Of a stretch of DNA of 64,000 bases, positions 45,135 through 57,445 are shown one piece after another. The DNA is from Bathynomus jamesi (lineage: Eukaryota; Arthropoda; Malacostraca; Isopoda; Cirolanidae): assembly GCA_023014485.1 (NCBI GenBank), contig JAJOZX010000487.1:424501-488500 (forward strand). Reading direction: 5' to 3'. Numbering within the stretch: position 1 is the first letter of the stretch; each line of letters starts with the position of its first letter. A program made the position numbers and the translations under genes. The notes below the pieces were generated by a model. It was not told the DNA's origin. It searched no databases and saw nothing but the letters and a program-made list of their open reading frames with translations.

Positions 45135-45176
45135 AATAACTGCTGTGAGTTCCAGCTGAAAATACTCACTTTTATA
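45135..45176 (-). promoter_or_regulatory. TATA box and leader of the small spliced Polinton gene
   Basis: On the minus strand TATAAAAG lies at 45176-45169, followed by tattttcagctgg and a leader conserved in the second Polinton at 60521-60625 (attttcagctgggagtcaca). The spacing to exon 1 fits a core promoter about 30 bp upstream of transcription start. Confidence 0.55.
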
Positions 45177-45302
45177 TGTGGTATGACGCCCATTTGTACC
45201 TAGAGATTAGAATACCAATCACAAGCTCGCAGACTTCCTGATTGGACATATAGTGGGCGGTGCTAGCCTTTTCTACGATATTCAACTCTGCACAAGCGCA
45301 GG

Positions 45303-45405
<103 letters not shown>

Positions 45406-45449
45406 TTCAGTGTATATATTTAAGGGAATTTCGGAAACACCAAAAAGCA

Positions 45450-46140
45450 TTTCACCCTGACGAACTATTTCTTTATATAATGGTCATCTGCCGGTACGAT
45501 TTCGATTATTTCAATTGTCCCAATGCGCAGTGAAGAAGAATTCACGATTGAAAAGATCGAAAAGAATAAACCCACGATTGGAAAGGAGTGTTTATAAACT
45601 TGAATTTAATAATAATGTTGTGGCTAACGATGACCTCTTTTTGCGTGCTTTTGAATGTATTCTGTCTGTGTTTAAAGATAACTTGCCAATCGAATGTAAA
45701 GTGGGCACAACAATAGTACTGAACGAAATGAAGGCCCTTTACATCGAGTATAGGCATCCCTATAACTTGTGCGGAGAAATAATGTTAAATCGTATTTATT
45801 GTGTACTGCAAAGCAACAATGATGTAACTAGACTCGATCACGTGCGAGTTTAGTATGTATGTATTTTTGATGGTTCTACAGTATATTTATTTGTTAAAAT
45901 TTTATTATTTAATATAAATGTGTATATAGATTTCTCCTGTACTATTATTTTGATGATTATATTCCATAGTTTAAAACTGTGTATAGAATGAACTAATTTG
46001 ATTGTGTATTTATTTTCTATATACTTCATGAAATTATTTCTAATAATTCGTCTAAATAAACAGAATGAAGTAATGTTATTTTACTTAATTATTTTGGTTG
46101 TATATATAAACGATATTATTTAATTATATATATATATATA
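45450..46140 (-). repeat. Polinton right terminal inverted repeat, inner part
   Basis: Mirrors about 30130-31010, with stretches such as aataaacagaatgaagtaatg. It carries the repeat-encoded gene at 45515-45853. It is interrupted at 46140 by a 2.4-kb transposon and continues at 48559. Confidence 0.85.
45515..45853 (+). CDS. Small Polinton protein encoded in the right terminal repeat
   Basis: A 112-codon frame with SVYKLEFNNNVVANDDLFLR and MKALYIEYRHPYNLCGEIML, about 88% alike to the left copy (30882-30577). The ends differ after SNNDVT, where one copy shifts frame. An overlapping frame starting at ATG about 45524 reads MRSEEEFTIEKIEKN, which may be a first exon. The conserved middle suggests real coding function. 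No known domain. Confidence 0.6.
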   Translation: MSQCAVKKNSRLKRSKRINPRLERSVYKLEFNNNVVANDDLFLRAFECILSVFKDNLPIECKVGTTIVLNEMKALYIEYRHPYNLCGEIMLNRIYCVLQSNNDVTRLDHVRV

Positions 46141-46409
46141 TTAGGGTGTTTCATAAATTAAAAGATTGGAAAAATTTTAATCCACATGGATCCCCTTGTT
46201 TCATTTGCTGAGGAGACTGATAAACCGAAGTATTAATTCAATAGTTTAAAGTTTACGGGTCCCCAGTTTGATGCTCTGGCAGATCATAAACGGAAAAAAT
46301 TAAACAAAAATCTGTCAATGAATTTTTATTCAACAAACGAGTACCATTTCACTACACATTTTCACAAAGATACAAAAAAAAAAAAAAAACCACCTTCTTG
46401 CGAATCATT

Positions 46410-47900
46410 TGTCCATGAAATCCTTCTTGGTTTTATTCGGGTATTTCACCCTATGCTGCATCACAGTTTTGAGCAAATACTGCTTCTGCTCTTCGTTCTT
46501 CGTCAGAGAACAGTTGAACTCTTTGGTGAGCGCGATGCTCTTTCGGCCCGATCGTTGACGACAGAGATTTTGTTAACAGTTGCCGCTGCTTGATTGAAGC
46601 CCCTCTACTTCAGTCCACTCGGCAACTGGCTTTTTCAAGAATCTGTGTCCAAGTCGAATGCATGGAAGAAAGCCATCGTCTTTCCTGTTCACGAACTCCG
46701 CCAGGTGTTTCGAGGCAAGATTCCTGACGTCTTCCCTGGGGTCGCTTGAGTCCTTTTTCGATGCGGGCTTACCCAAACTGACGACCATCTGAGCCTTTTC
46801 TTCATCTGCCACATCTGCGTCGAAGAACGCCATGGCAATAAGAGTCTCAGAGATGTACCATAGGTGTCGAGACATGGCTTCTTGCGCAGCGTTAACACAC
46901 GAATATCCCGACATGGCAAGGCTTCCGCGTCACGCAGAAATTCCAGATCAACTGCGGCAGCCTTGCTTGAGGTTGCAGCACGAGTCCAACCTCGGATGTA
47001 GACGAGGGACAACGAAGAGACCTACGGCTGTCAGAGCTTCCAACTCGTGACTCGACATCTTGAACTGCTTCTTCAGTAGAATTACTTTCAAGGAGTAGAT
47101 GCGCTATCGCCATCCATCGAGCGTGATGGTAAGCGCCAGGGCTCTGAGGGAAATCCACCACTTTTGCTTCTCCCCGGAGAGAAAAAACTTCCACGGTTGG
47201 GTCAACGACATCTGAGTCAGTCTCTGACGAAGTTGAAATCACTAAAGCCCCGTATCTTCTGCAGCTCCTTGTTCCTTCCTGGCCTTCTCCTGTTGTTCCT
47301 TAATCTTGTCCAGCCTCTTCCTTTTCCTATAATCTCTATAGTGAAGCTTCATGTCAACAGGGCCCATGCTGCAGGAATTTGGATCTTCACGCTGCATGTC
47401 GAGAAAGTGGAGTCCTCCTGATTCTTCATCATTTCCTTAGCCTGTGAATGAGCAATGTCCATGATCTCCTTCGCTATTGCCTCCTTGAAATCGCCTCCTT
47501 CACTCGGAAGGACTCTGCTTTATGTGACTTGTGCTTCACAAGCCGGTCGTATTCCTTGAGAAGGGATTCCATCTTCCTCAAGGCCGAATCTCGACGCATC
47601 ATGGGGATTCTCGCTCTCTCCCAAAATATGAGACAGGCATCCAGGCACAGGTTCAGGCATTTAGTACGTCCAAATTTTTGCTCCTTTTGGTGGTAAAAGT
47701 ACTTTTTGAGTACTTGCAACTGAGTTGGAAGGCCACTTGATGTGATGTTCGCATCCGTCTGGCCATAAGAAAACACTTCTGTTTTTCGCTCTGGTAGACA
47801 CCCTGGAAAAGAAAACAAACTAAATAATTCCACAGAAATAATTTCACATCGTAATTAATTTCATTAATTACATAAAGAAAAGCAGTAACTGGGACTCGAA
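46410..47900 (-). pseudogene. TAGG-family protein lacking the catalytic middle, copy 1
   Basis: In order on the minus strand: 47833-47474 with FWERARIPMMRRDSALRKME; about 47470-47260 with NQEDxxFLDMQRED-like and MGPVDMKLHY pieces; 47242-46892 with SETDSDVVDPTVEVF leading directly into VDFPQSPGAYHHARWMA; then 46914-46573 with SRHLWYISETLIAMAFFDAD; and a C-terminal NDRAERAIAL-type end near 46450-46560. About eight indels relative to copy 2. The block with the presumed second catalytic Asp, present at 27900-28100 in the longer relative, is missing between VEVF and VDFP. Confidence 0.7.
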
Positions 47901-48055
47901 CCAGTGTCATAGCCGTTTGGCGGCATCGCTCAAGTCGGCGTACACAGCACGCTATCCATACACCCATCTAGGGAGTGGATAGCGTGCTGTGTACGCCGAC
48001 TTGAGCGATGCGCCAAACGGCTATGACACTGGTTCGAAGTCCCAGTTACTGCTTT
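47880..48055. repeat. Inverted tRNA-like hairpin in the 2.4-kb element, copy 1
   Basis: Arms of about 80 bp, agcagtaactgggactcgaa to the centre near 47968 and back. Each arm read outward gives an A-box-like gtggatagcg and B-box-like ggttcgaagtccc. The same structure is at 63236-63415. Here one arm has lost a base pair (gatgcgcc for gatgccgcc). The acceptor stem does not close, so a functional tRNA is unlikely. Confidence 0.8.
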
Positions 48056-48558
48056 TCTTTATTTATAAAAACTGATACGTGTACACTACGTTCTCTTTGA
48101 CAATTCATTAATTAAATATAATTTCAATACCGCAGAAAATTACATTAATTAGTATCATAAATAATTACCAGCTTAGTTGTCCAATAGCAACAGACTAATT
48201 AATTTCATGTAATATTAATAATAATATCACTACCACAGTAAAATGACAGAAATTAAATAATAATAAATTTCAATACCACAGTAAAATGAGATAATTAGTA
48301 GCATATATATTACCTCCATAGTTGTCCAATAGGCTATACAACACGAACCGCTCAAGTGACGAAGAAACCGTCTTCACTGCAGGCAGGCGAGAATGAAACT
48401 GACAAAAAGTCGTCAAAGTTGGGGACCTCTAAATGCAGCGCGATCTGGTTCAAACTTGCAAAAACGTGTTTTCTTGTTCTTTTGAATACGGAGAGAAATG
48501 TGTGGATTAAAAACTCCAAGCTCATTTTATTTTACCCTATAGGTATGAAACACCCTAA

Positions 48559-49352
48559 TATATATATATATATATATATAATATATATATATATAATATA
48601 TATACCAAATGGCAGTTTATGCTTCTAAACCGACTGGCTGCTTAAGACTTCTAAGCCAACTGTCAAGAATATATGCTTTAGTTAAATAAATAGTGCAATC
48701 TGGCAACTCAAAATAATAATGTGCCCCTGAAGAAGCCATTTACGTCTTCTAAGCCAGATTAAGCCTTCTAAGCCAAATGGCTGATTAAGCAAATGTGTGT
48801 ATGTGTGTAATAATAGGGGATCTATGAGCATGTATATAGTCGGGGAGTGTATATGCGTGTGTGTGTGTGTGCGCACTTTTAATTCACTCGAAGGTTATTA
48901 ATATACACCTAAACAAGCCAATTGCGCCTTCTAAGCCAGATTAAGCCTTCTAAGCCAGATTAAGCCTTCTAAGCTGACTGGCTGATTAGGCGAACTGGCT
49001 GATTTACACCTTATAAAAGAGGTGCTGAAACCAAGAACATCGTTCTCTCTCTCTCTCTTATGTTAAGATACACCTTTAGGGGGTGAGGCCGTCCCAACTT
49101 CTCCAAAGATTCTCCTCCTCCTTTCTCTCTCTCTTATGTTAGGTATACCCCTTTGGGGGGGGTGAGGCCGTTCCAACTTCTCTCCCAAATCTCCCCCTTG
49201 TTGCATACCCCCCTCCTTCTTGGTGTATCCCCCATCCTCCTTTTCAGCATTACCCCCTCTCCCTTTGCAACATTCCCCCCTTTTACAACAGTGATCGATA
49301 TTTGCAACATTGCAATTGCAATTACACTCCCTTTTTGCGCCTATCCTAATAC
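48559..49352 (-). repeat. Polinton right terminal inverted repeat, outer part
   Basis: Mirrors 29757-30128 and 23506-23917. It shows 19-bp tandem units ttctaagccagattaagcc (48920-48975), CT-rich runs, and G/C-rich polypyrimidine units near 49180-49300. At 48830-48837 it carries the unoccupied target of the TAGG element found in the left arm. Confidence 0.85.
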
Positions 49353-49870
49353 ATAGCTCCGCGATGGCTTTTCAGGCAAAAAACGGCGTAACTCCTAGGA
49401 AAGCGACCAGCTTAACATAAATTTCCTTCCAGTGAACCATTACCTCCACGAAGAATCATGAGCTTCAATTGCGGTACACGAGATTTTATAAATGTATTTT
49501 ATATTAATGCTCGAAGTTTTAAATTTAAATTTGATGAACTATTAAGTATTGTCCTTGACCAAAAAATTTGAGGTTGTAGCAATTACTGAATCATGTTTAA
49601 ATACAGAGAGTAGAGATTTTCTCGGAGAATATCATATTCCTGGTTATGAGATGTATAACAGTAATAGGACAGAAAGAAGGGGTGGGGGTACAGTACTATA
49701 TGTTCGGTCATACTTAAAACCCATAATTAAAAACATTGCAGAAACTGATAATATAAATGCTATGTCTATTCAAATTAAAGACAACTCACGAAAAAAGTTA
49801 ATTATAGTTTTAGTATATAGGCCTCCCTCTCACACCCTCTCACACTGTCGTAGTGATAAAAGACTTTAGA
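49353..49870 (+). pseudogene. CR1 ORF1 tail and ORF2 endonuclease start
   Basis: Immediately after the Polinton, an open stretch MAFQAKNGVTPRKATSLT ends at about 49419, in a frame that fits the ORF1 cut at 23505. ORF2 then begins with FINVFYINARSFKFKFDEL (about 49480-49545), shifts, and continues open 49549-49869 with VVAITESCL, GGGTVLYVRSYL and LVYRPPS, the first blocks of the apurinic-like endonuclease. It breaks off near 49850 in a ctctcacac run. The rest of this LINE is not contiguous. Confidence 0.82.
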
Positions 49871-50339
49871 AACTAATTTTTGATATAAGTAGTGAACATC
49901 TACAGATCTACAGAAGCTAAGGCTAACAAAGACCCTAAGATCCACTCTAAGGTTACCCAGAGAGAAAGGAAAGAATAGGGGGTTAAGAGAAGAGAATAAG
50001 GGGTTAAGTAGCAACACCTATCGCTCGTCGGTTAACATTCATTCAGAAAAAGAGAAACAAGACTCACCATCATCATCCGTCGGCCACTACTGACAAGTCA
50101 GAAAAATAGTCGGAGAGAATAGGAAAGGGGTGAAAGACGAAATGAAGTAAAATAAGAATGCTTACAAACCATACAACACAGTCTTAACACAAACACTATC
50201 ATACCATGCAAACTACAAACATACAAGTAAAGAAAGTGACAGACATGCAAGTAAGGAGAGGATAAGAAAAAAAAAGTATAAAGAGTATAACAAAAAGTGG
50301 GTTAGCTAACGCTACGAGCTACATCTAGTTGTGTTAGTC
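49871..50339. other. A/G-rich stretch, no gene seen
   Basis: Mostly purine-rich sequence with agaaaggaaagaata-like repeats and no coding motif. It probably includes the junction of two LINE insertions. Confidence 0.5.
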
Positions 50340-50642
50340 TAATTTTTTTTTTTTGCTGGCATATCACACACTGGCATGTCACAAGCTGGCATTAATCGTC
50401 AACAGACTCACCCCTGGCATCACCCCCAGAGCTCCTGTTACTAATTGTTTTATTATTATATTAAACAACATTAATATTTTTAACGAGGGAGAGGGAGAAG
50501 GGTGAGGCTGAGAGGGAGAAGAGTGAGGCTGAGAGGGAGAAGGGTGAGGCTGAGAGGGAGAAGGGTGAGGATCTACAGATCTACAGACTCATCCCCGACC
50601 ATCACCCACAGAGCTCCTGTTACTAATTGTTTTATTATTATA
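50340..50642 (-). repeat. CR1 3' UTR with 22-bp minisatellite and duplicated end
   Basis: gagggagaagggtgaggctga repeats about four times at 50486-50572. The segment cagagctcctgttactaatt ... ttaatatttttaa occurs twice (50429 and 50610), so the 3' UTR end is duplicated. A T-run at 50343-50354 marks the outer side. Confidence 0.75.
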
Positions 50643-52908
50643 TTAAACAACGTTAATATTTTTAAAATGCCTCTCTAAACGGTTCTTACACATATTAACG
50701 CTGGTAGAGTTCACGACGGACGCGGGAAGATTATTCCATTTATCAATTACTTTAAAGGTAAAGAAGTTTTTAGCGATATTAGTAATGAAACGTCTGCCAC
50801 GCAACTTAAATCTGTTATTACGAGTATTGCTATTATCGAAAGTGAACAGTTTGTCAAAATTTACGTTATCGATGTTATTAACGATTTTGAAAACTTCAAT
50901 AAGCTCCCCCCTTAATCTCCTAGTTTCGCGTGAATGCAAGTCTAACTCTTTAATCCTATCTTCATAATGCTTGTTGCGCAATGATGGAATTAGTTTCGTG
51001 GCACGACGCTGAACCCTTTCTAACCTATCAATATCCTCACGCAAATACGGGCACCAAAACTGAACGGCATATTCTAAATGAGGCCTGACTAGGGACTTGT
51101 AAAGGGGTAATATAATATTCTTCTATTTAAATTCGAAATTACGCGCTATGAAGCCTAACATCCTATTAGCTTTTCCGCAAGACACCAGGCACTGGTTCCT
51201 AACTTTTAAATCCTTAGATACGCGTACGCCTAAATCTACTTCCTTGTCAACGTTCGCTAACTCTCTATCATCCATCGTGTACGTGTAATTATTGTTACGA
51301 GAACCTATATGTAAAACTTTCCATTTGTCTACGTTGAATTGCATCTGCCACTTATCCGTCCACTCCATAATCCTATTTACATCGTCTCGGAGCCTATTTC
51401 TATCGTCCTCGTTAACAACCTTACCGCCTATTTTAGTATCGTCTGCGAATTTCGACACGTTACTAGTCAATCCTACATCTATGTCGTTAATGTAAATTAC
51501 GAATAGCAATGGGCTTAACACTGAACCCTGTGGGACACCGCTACCTACATCCAACCACCCCGATTCACTACCATTAACAACGACCCTTTGTCTCCTAGCA
51601 CGAAGCCATTCCTCTAACCAGTTAGCTACCTGCCGCGTATACCGTGCGCTTTAACCACTTCGCAATTAATCTTCTATGCGGAACTGTATCGAACGCCTTT
51701 TTAAGATCTAAATAAATAACGTCAGCTGCTCTATGCCTATCGTATTCACGCACTATTTCGTTATAAAATTCTAGCAAATTAATTAAACAAGATCTATGGC
51801 GTCGAAACCCATGCTGACTACTATTAATCAAATCTCTACTTTCTAAGTGATCGATGGAACGATCCCTAACTACGGATCCCAAAAGTTTACCGACAATTGA
51901 CATTAAGCTAATGGATCTATAATTGCTAGCTACTGTGCGGTCGCCCTTTTTAAAAATGGGCGTGACGTTAGCTAATTTGAAGTCTTCAGGAATAATCCCC
52001 GTTTCCAGTGACTGATTAAAAATCTTCGTTAAAGGGCCTACGATAACGTCTTTCAAATCTTTCAAATGTCTGGGATAAAGCGCGTCAGGGCCTGGAGCCT
52101 TGCTAACTTTTAGCCTATCGATATAATGCGCAATCTCACCCTCGTAAACAGTTGTTTCATCCAAAATAGTCTCGCTACTAAATGGAACGATATCGTCCAC
52201 GTCGGGGACATTATTTACGTCTTCTATGGTAAAAACTGTCGCAAAAAAGTTATTAAATATGCCCGCCATCGCCTGAGCGTAGGAAGCCAAAGCGCCGTTC
52301 ACGTCCACTAGAGGGCCTATGTTATCTTTTATCGGCTTACGATTATTGATATATTCAAAAAACTTTTTCGGATTATGTTTACTATCCGCAGCTATAAGTA
52401 TCTCTAAATTACGCTTAGCATTCTTAACTGATCTTTTAACTTCACGTCTAAGCTCGATATATCTATTAAAGTTAGCTGCCGTGCCATTGCGCTCATTAAG
52501 TGTATACGCTATGTTATGCTCGTTTATGAACTCGCCTATTTCCCTAGTCCACCACTTGGGCCTACCATGATTTCTAGCGCGCTTGGGCCTACGAGGAATA
52601 AACTCCCTTTCGATATTCATAAAACTTTCTTTAAAAGCCTCCCAGTGCAAATTTGTGTCATTACCAATAAATAAGTTATCCCAGTCCACTACTCTCATCC
52701 TATCCGCAAAACTATCAAAATTGGCCCTACGAAAATCAGCGACTTCTATTACGTTACTATCCTTAGTGTTTTCTATCAATAGCTTAAACCTAAGAATTTG
52801 ATGATCACTACATCCTAAACTCTCGCCTACTTCTAAACCTTCGACTATATTTTCGCCGTTCGTCATCAGCACGTCTAAAATATTATTTATAAGGAAATAA
52901 GAAACCAA
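50643..52908 (-). pseudogene. CR1-type LINE ORF2, C-terminal two thirds
   Basis: A 428-codon open piece (52908-51622) reads LGCSDHQILRFKL (endonuclease end), PKWWTREIGEF, KAPGPDALYPRHLKD, PIFKKGDRTVASNYRSISL and DLKKAFDTVPHRRL (first RT Asp). A gap near 51620 lies within the thumb of the palm. 51554-51123 gives GVPQGSVLSPLLF and FADDTKIGG, the catalytic ADD, then the C-terminal RMLGFIARNFEFK. 51044-50643 gives RLERVQRRATKLIPSLR and IDKWNNLPASVVNS, the standard CR1 tail. One or two shifts only, so this is a relatively young, 5'-truncated copy. Confidence 0.93.
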
Positions 52909-52984
52909 GCTGGTTATGTATGTATTTTTTCTTGATCAATTAATTTTCTCTAAAAAATTAGGAAGTCTATATATAGGTTTAGCT

Positions 52985-53725
52985 ACATAAACAAATGATG
53001 ATGAGCCTCGTAGGTAAAATCTCCGGATTTGGAAATCATCTGATCTGGCAACCCTAGTCTAAGCTCGATATATCTATTAAAGTTAGCTACCGTACCATTG
53101 CGCTTATTAAGTCTATACGCTCTGTTACGCTCGTTTGTGAACTCACCTATTTCCGTAGTCCACCACTTGGGCCTCCCATGATTACTAGCGCGCTTGGGCC
53201 TACGCGGAATAAACTCCCTTTCGATATCCCAAAAACTTTCTTTAAACGCCTCCCAATGAAAATTCGCTTTATTACCCATAAATAAATTACCCTAATCCAC
53301 TACTCTCATCCTGTCCGCAAAACTATCAAAATTAGCCCTACGAAAATCGGGAACTTCTATTATGTTACTATCCTTACTGTTTTCTATCAATAGCTTAAAC
53401 CTAATAAATTGGTGATCACTACATCCCTAACTCTCACCTACTTCCAAACATTCGACTATATTTTCGTCGTTCGTCATCACCCCTCGTCTAAAATATTGTC
53501 ACCGCGCGTTAGTTCGGTAACCATCTGTCGTAAAAAATTATCTTCCATGAACTCAACCAGTCTCAAACCCTCCTCATTACCAGTAAAAGTCTCGTAATTA
53601 ACATTAGGGCAGTTAAAGTCTCCGACAATTATACTATTCCGATTATCAATAAAGTTAACAAGAAGTGAATAAAATCTAATATCGGTATCGAGGGGGTTGA
53701 AGGGGAGGTCTATAAACAACAACAA
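52985..53725 (-). pseudogene. Second CR1 ORF2 fragment (endonuclease to linker)
   Basis: 53725-53477 reads SIIVGDFNCPNVNYETFTG (the GDFN endonuclease block); the frame then decays over 53476-53285. 53279-52983 repeats the FHWEAFKESFWDIEREFIPR and PKWWTTEIGEF region also found at 52560-52660. So this is a separate, diverged copy of the same LINE family lying directly upstream of the larger one, cut after IELR near 53060. Confidence 0.88.
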
Positions 53726-54569
53726 AATTAAAACTAATACTACGCGCCCTAACTTGTGGGAGATCTTAATTTAGTTTGCAAGGATTGGAGTGGTCCTTTA
53801 CAGTCTGATTTCGGTTCGTCGACTGTAATTGATAATATCTCTAGGAGACTACTTCTCCACCAGTGACCGTAGGCAAATAACATTTGAAATTAAAAATTAA
53901 TGTTCATTATTCGGAGAGCCTGGAATACGTTTTGGATTTTTAAAGAGCTAACTTTCGTGACATGAAACTGCAACTTTCCATCCAGAGTTGGGATGAGGCT
54001 ATATCGCGCGATGATATTAATGGCACATGGACTTCTTTTTATAATTAATTTAAACGTTTAGAATCGAGTAATATCTCATTACGTAAAAAGAGACTGGCAA
54101 ATTCTGTTAAACCTAAATGGTGGAATGCTGAAATTAAAAGTAGCTAAACGTTAAAAAGGATCGGGTATTCGAATTTAAAGAAACAAAATTTGTTCGATGC
54201 AAATGCTTGCAAGTGATTGAAAAGGTGAAGCAAAAAACTTATTAGAAAAAGTAAGCACAACTATGAGCTATATATATAGTGAACCAAATTAAATCGTATC
54301 CAGAGGAATTCTATAATTATGGTAGGAATAAAAAAGTAACTTCGCAAACTATTGGCCCACTCATAGCCAAAAACAACGAATAAATTTACGATGACTTACA
54401 AATGATGGAAGTTTTAAATAAATTCTTGTCTTCCGTGTTTACTAACGAAAATATGAACAACATTCCTGTTCCCGTAATTATGCTCCTGGAGTTTTATAAA
54501 ACTCCCTGTCCAGATACGCTCTACAAGGGTATTTAAAGAATTTAACTGCACAATAGTCTCCCCTCTCAC

Positions 54570-54577
54570 ATATATAT

Positions 54578-54609
<32 letters not shown>
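54570..54609. repeat. (ATA)n trinucleotide run
   Basis: About twelve ATA units inside the plus-strand CR1; it interrupts the coding region. Confidence 0.85.
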
Positions 54610-55431
54610 TCGCTACGGTGTGGAGAAATTCTGTTTGATTGGAAACTTACAAACATTAAGCCAATATTTTAAAAAGGAGATAAAATGTTTCCAGTTATCG
54701 TCCCATTAGTCTGACTTCAGTAGTTGGTAAGCTTATGAAGATGATCGTTTGGAACAAAATAATGAATCACTTAGAAATTAATAAATTAATCAAAGATTCT
54801 CAACAGAGCTCTCGACGTAATCGTTCTTGTCTTACTAATTTGCTCGATTTCATTACTTATATTGTAAATATATATGACGAGATTAAAACTTAGATATTAT
54901 ATATTTCGATTTTCAAAAGGAGTTCGATAAAGTGCCACATAGGAGATTATTAGCTAAACTTCATTCTCACAGAATTGATGGTCATATCCTCAAATGGATT
55001 AAAAATTGGATAGTGGACGTAAACAAAAAGTGGCCATTAATTGTCAAAGCGTCTAACTGGAAAAGTATACCTAGCGGCGTGCCTCAGGGATCAGTTCTTG
55101 GACCAGCTCTTTTTATTATTTATATCATGACATTGACGTAAGAATTAAGAGAATAATTTCGAAATTTTCGGATGATACCAAACTACGGGGACGAACAAAA
55201 TCAGCGGCAGAATGTTTACCGGTTCAACAAGATATTAATAAGTTACTCGAGTGGGCCGAAATTTTGCAAATGAACTTTAATATAGATAAATGTAAAACGT
55301 TGCATATCGGTAGAAGCAATGTTAAAGAAAAGTATTTTATGCACGACAAGACACTAACGAGTGTAACGGAAGAAAAAGATTTAGGTATTATTGTTACCGA
55401 TACTCTTAAACCGAGTAAGCAATGTATCGAA

Positions 55432-55927
55432 TAGGGTGGATCGATTTTACATTTTTTTCGATTTCCATATTATAATAGACAAAAACTTGCGCATGCATGA
55501 GAAAATAGCCTCTGCAAAATCTTAGCTTAATAGGTAATCATCGTCTGCCCCCGGCAGAGCGATGAAAATCATATTTTAGTAGTCAAAAACGTAATTTTAA
55601 ACCCTAGCCTAGAGTCATAAAATTTTGCGTGTGTGTTATTTCATGCCTAAGCAACGATATAAATGCTATGGGAAATATATAAATGCATTATTTAAGACAA
55701 AGAGCCGATCTGAAAATATGTATATGTATATGTATTTTATGACTCTAGGCTAGGGTTTAAAATTACGTTTTTGACAACTAAAATATGATTTTCATCGCTC
55801 TGCCGGGGGCAGAAGATGATTACCTATTAAGCTAAGATTTTGCAGAGGCTATTTTCTCATGCATGCGCAAGTTTTTGTCTCTATTAGAATATGGAAATCG
55901 AAAAACATGTAAAATCGATCCACCCTA
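55432..55927. mobile_element. 496-bp MITE with TAGG ends and 8-bp target duplication
   Basis: The ends TAGGGTGGATCGATTTT and its complement extend as inverted repeats for about 190 bp with few differences. GTATCGAA flanks both sides (55424-55431, 55928-55935). Removing the element and one flank rejoins the CR1 frame. No coding capacity. End sequence and duplication size group it with the 2.4-kb elements. Confidence 0.92.
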
Positions 55928-56400
55928 GTATCGAAACGGACAGAAAAGCAAATAGAATCTTAGGATTTATTCGTAAATCATTTGAATTTAAGTCGGAGAA
56001 AACAATACTAACATTATATAATTCCTTAGTACGCCCTCACCTGTAATGCTGCGTTCAGTCTCAAATTAGCGAGTAAACATTTTAATTCTAATAAACCTAA
56101 ACATATTTTCTTCAATCGTAGAGTTAATTTGTGGAGTGGATCGCCAGCCAGCGTAGTTCAAAGTAATTTGATCAAATCCATTGAAAAGAGACTAGATGTT
56201 TATCTGGTCTTAAACTCCCAGTTAGAGCATCTGTTAGCGCGTAGAAGTATTGTAGACTTTTCACTCGGATTTCCTCTTCTTTACGTCAAAAATTTCACTT
56301 TATCTTTAATTTTTTTTCCTTCCTTTCAACCTCTTTTCTGTGCTTTGCTTTGAAACTTTCACTTGCCTTTAAATTTTCTTACATCTTTTAACTTTCCTTC

Positions 56401-57238
56401 TTAAATAGACAGCCTCGTAGGGATCAGTCAGTCTGTTGCTGTTTGGCGTCCTTTGTATTCCTTGTTATTAGAATATTCGCAGGACCGGGGCTAGAAGTTC
56501 CCCAAATGAGGACCCTCTCCCGTTTGACAGTTCACTGTGAAGTTGCGTACGAGTGTGATGTTGCATGGAGAAATATAAAATTTATATAATTTATGGTAGT
56601 GCATTCACCGAACGTAGCAAGAGATTCCTCCTGGTGAGGGGATGTCCTATTTATATAAATAACACCTACCCACCACTCTTTTGGTGTTTCTCTTCTTATC
56701 CCCCTTTTTTTTAGGACTAGGTAAATTGCTTCACTGCCTCAACAGCAACAGCATATACTGCTTACCTAAAGGTTAAACGAGAACGGAAACTGAAATTTTC
56801 CGTAACTTTCTGAAGCAGTTTCTCATATAGGTGTTGTTTAATGTAGTTCGCTTGAGAGCAATCGTTAACAAGACTCAAACAGCTTGTTTGTTGACAGGCG
56901 TTTTCACGAAAATTTATGCAGAATTGTTCTTTGCAGAACTTTACGTCTACAAACTATGTGAAAGAATTTCATATTTTAATTAATAAGGCTATAAATATAA
57001 TATAGGGTGGATAGGCTCTACGTATTAGCTGTTTTGAATAAATTGAATTTCAATCATGAGGAATGCTACTCTTACAAACAAGGAAATAAATAAGTTTTGG
57101 CTTTAGCTGTGAAGACCTGAATTTCCTCAGGTACAGTAGTCTTCAAAGAAACCAATGCATACCTAACCTGTTCACTATAAGCTTGAACAAGTATTTAGGT
57201 AATATTCTCATAAAAGTAAAAAAATTTGTGTTTACACA
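56401..57238. other. CR1 3' flank and unassigned sequence
   Basis: 56401-56650 looks like the CR1 3' UTR (gacagcctcgtagggatcag). The remainder has no gene. A TAGGGTGGATAGG motif at 57005 resembles a TAGG-type end without a visible partner. Confidence 0.5.
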
Positions 57239-57279
57239 CTAGTAGCATGGGGGCAAAATGGGAGAGTGCAGGAATGTTG

Positions 57280-57445
57280 CAGAGATAATGATCAATGTTG
57301 CAAAGGGGGTGGGGTATGTTGCAAAAGGGGGGAGGGGGCATGCAATGAAAGGGGGAGGGGTATGCAGTGAAGGGGGGAGGTGGGTATGCAATGAAGGGGA
57401 GAGAGGGGAGGGAGAGGGGAGGGGTCTTCGGGGGGAGAAGGGAGG
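57280..57445. repeat. G-rich polypurine minisatellite at Polinton terminus
   Basis: Units near gggggaggtgggtatgcaat, 22-28 bp, repeated about six times on the plus strand. Runs of four or more G suggest G-quadruplex potential. Related but shorter arrays lie in both ends of the first Polinton. Confidence 0.8.

Larger units (their letters stand above)
46141..48558 (-). mobile_element. 2.4-kb TAGG-ended transposon, copy 1
   Basis: The ends are TTAGGGTGTTTCATA and its complement TATGAAACACCCTAA. It lies in a TA tract, so the target duplication is not unique. The left Polinton arm lacks it, which confirms it as an insertion. It shares about 97% identity with copy 2 at 61496-63914 and differs mainly by small indels. 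Contents: a degenerate minus-strand gene (46430-47830) and an inverted tRNA-like hairpin (47880-48055). Confidence 0.92.
53930..56400 (+). pseudogene. CR1-type LINE ORF2 on the plus strand, degenerate
   Basis: Blocks in order: KPKWWNAEIKSS (about 54110), SYRPISLTSVVG-like (about 54690), SCLTNLLDFITYI (about 54830), the RT region with a frameshifted DFQKEFDKVPHRRLLAKL (54910-54965), SGVPQGSVLGPALF (55075-55115), FSDDTKLRG with an altered Asp context, GIIVTDTLKPSKQC before a 496-bp MITE (55432-55927), then RKANRILGFIRKSFEFKSE and NSLVRPHL (about 55945-56040). A tail with INLWSGSPASVVQSN follows (56120-56165). The 3' UTR extends to about 56650. Many stops make it older than the minus-strand copy. 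Confidence 0.9.

Noticed and set aside
46141..46160. TTAGGG at the transposon end as vertebrate telomere sequence
   Set aside because: Single occurrence, part of the inverted repeat.
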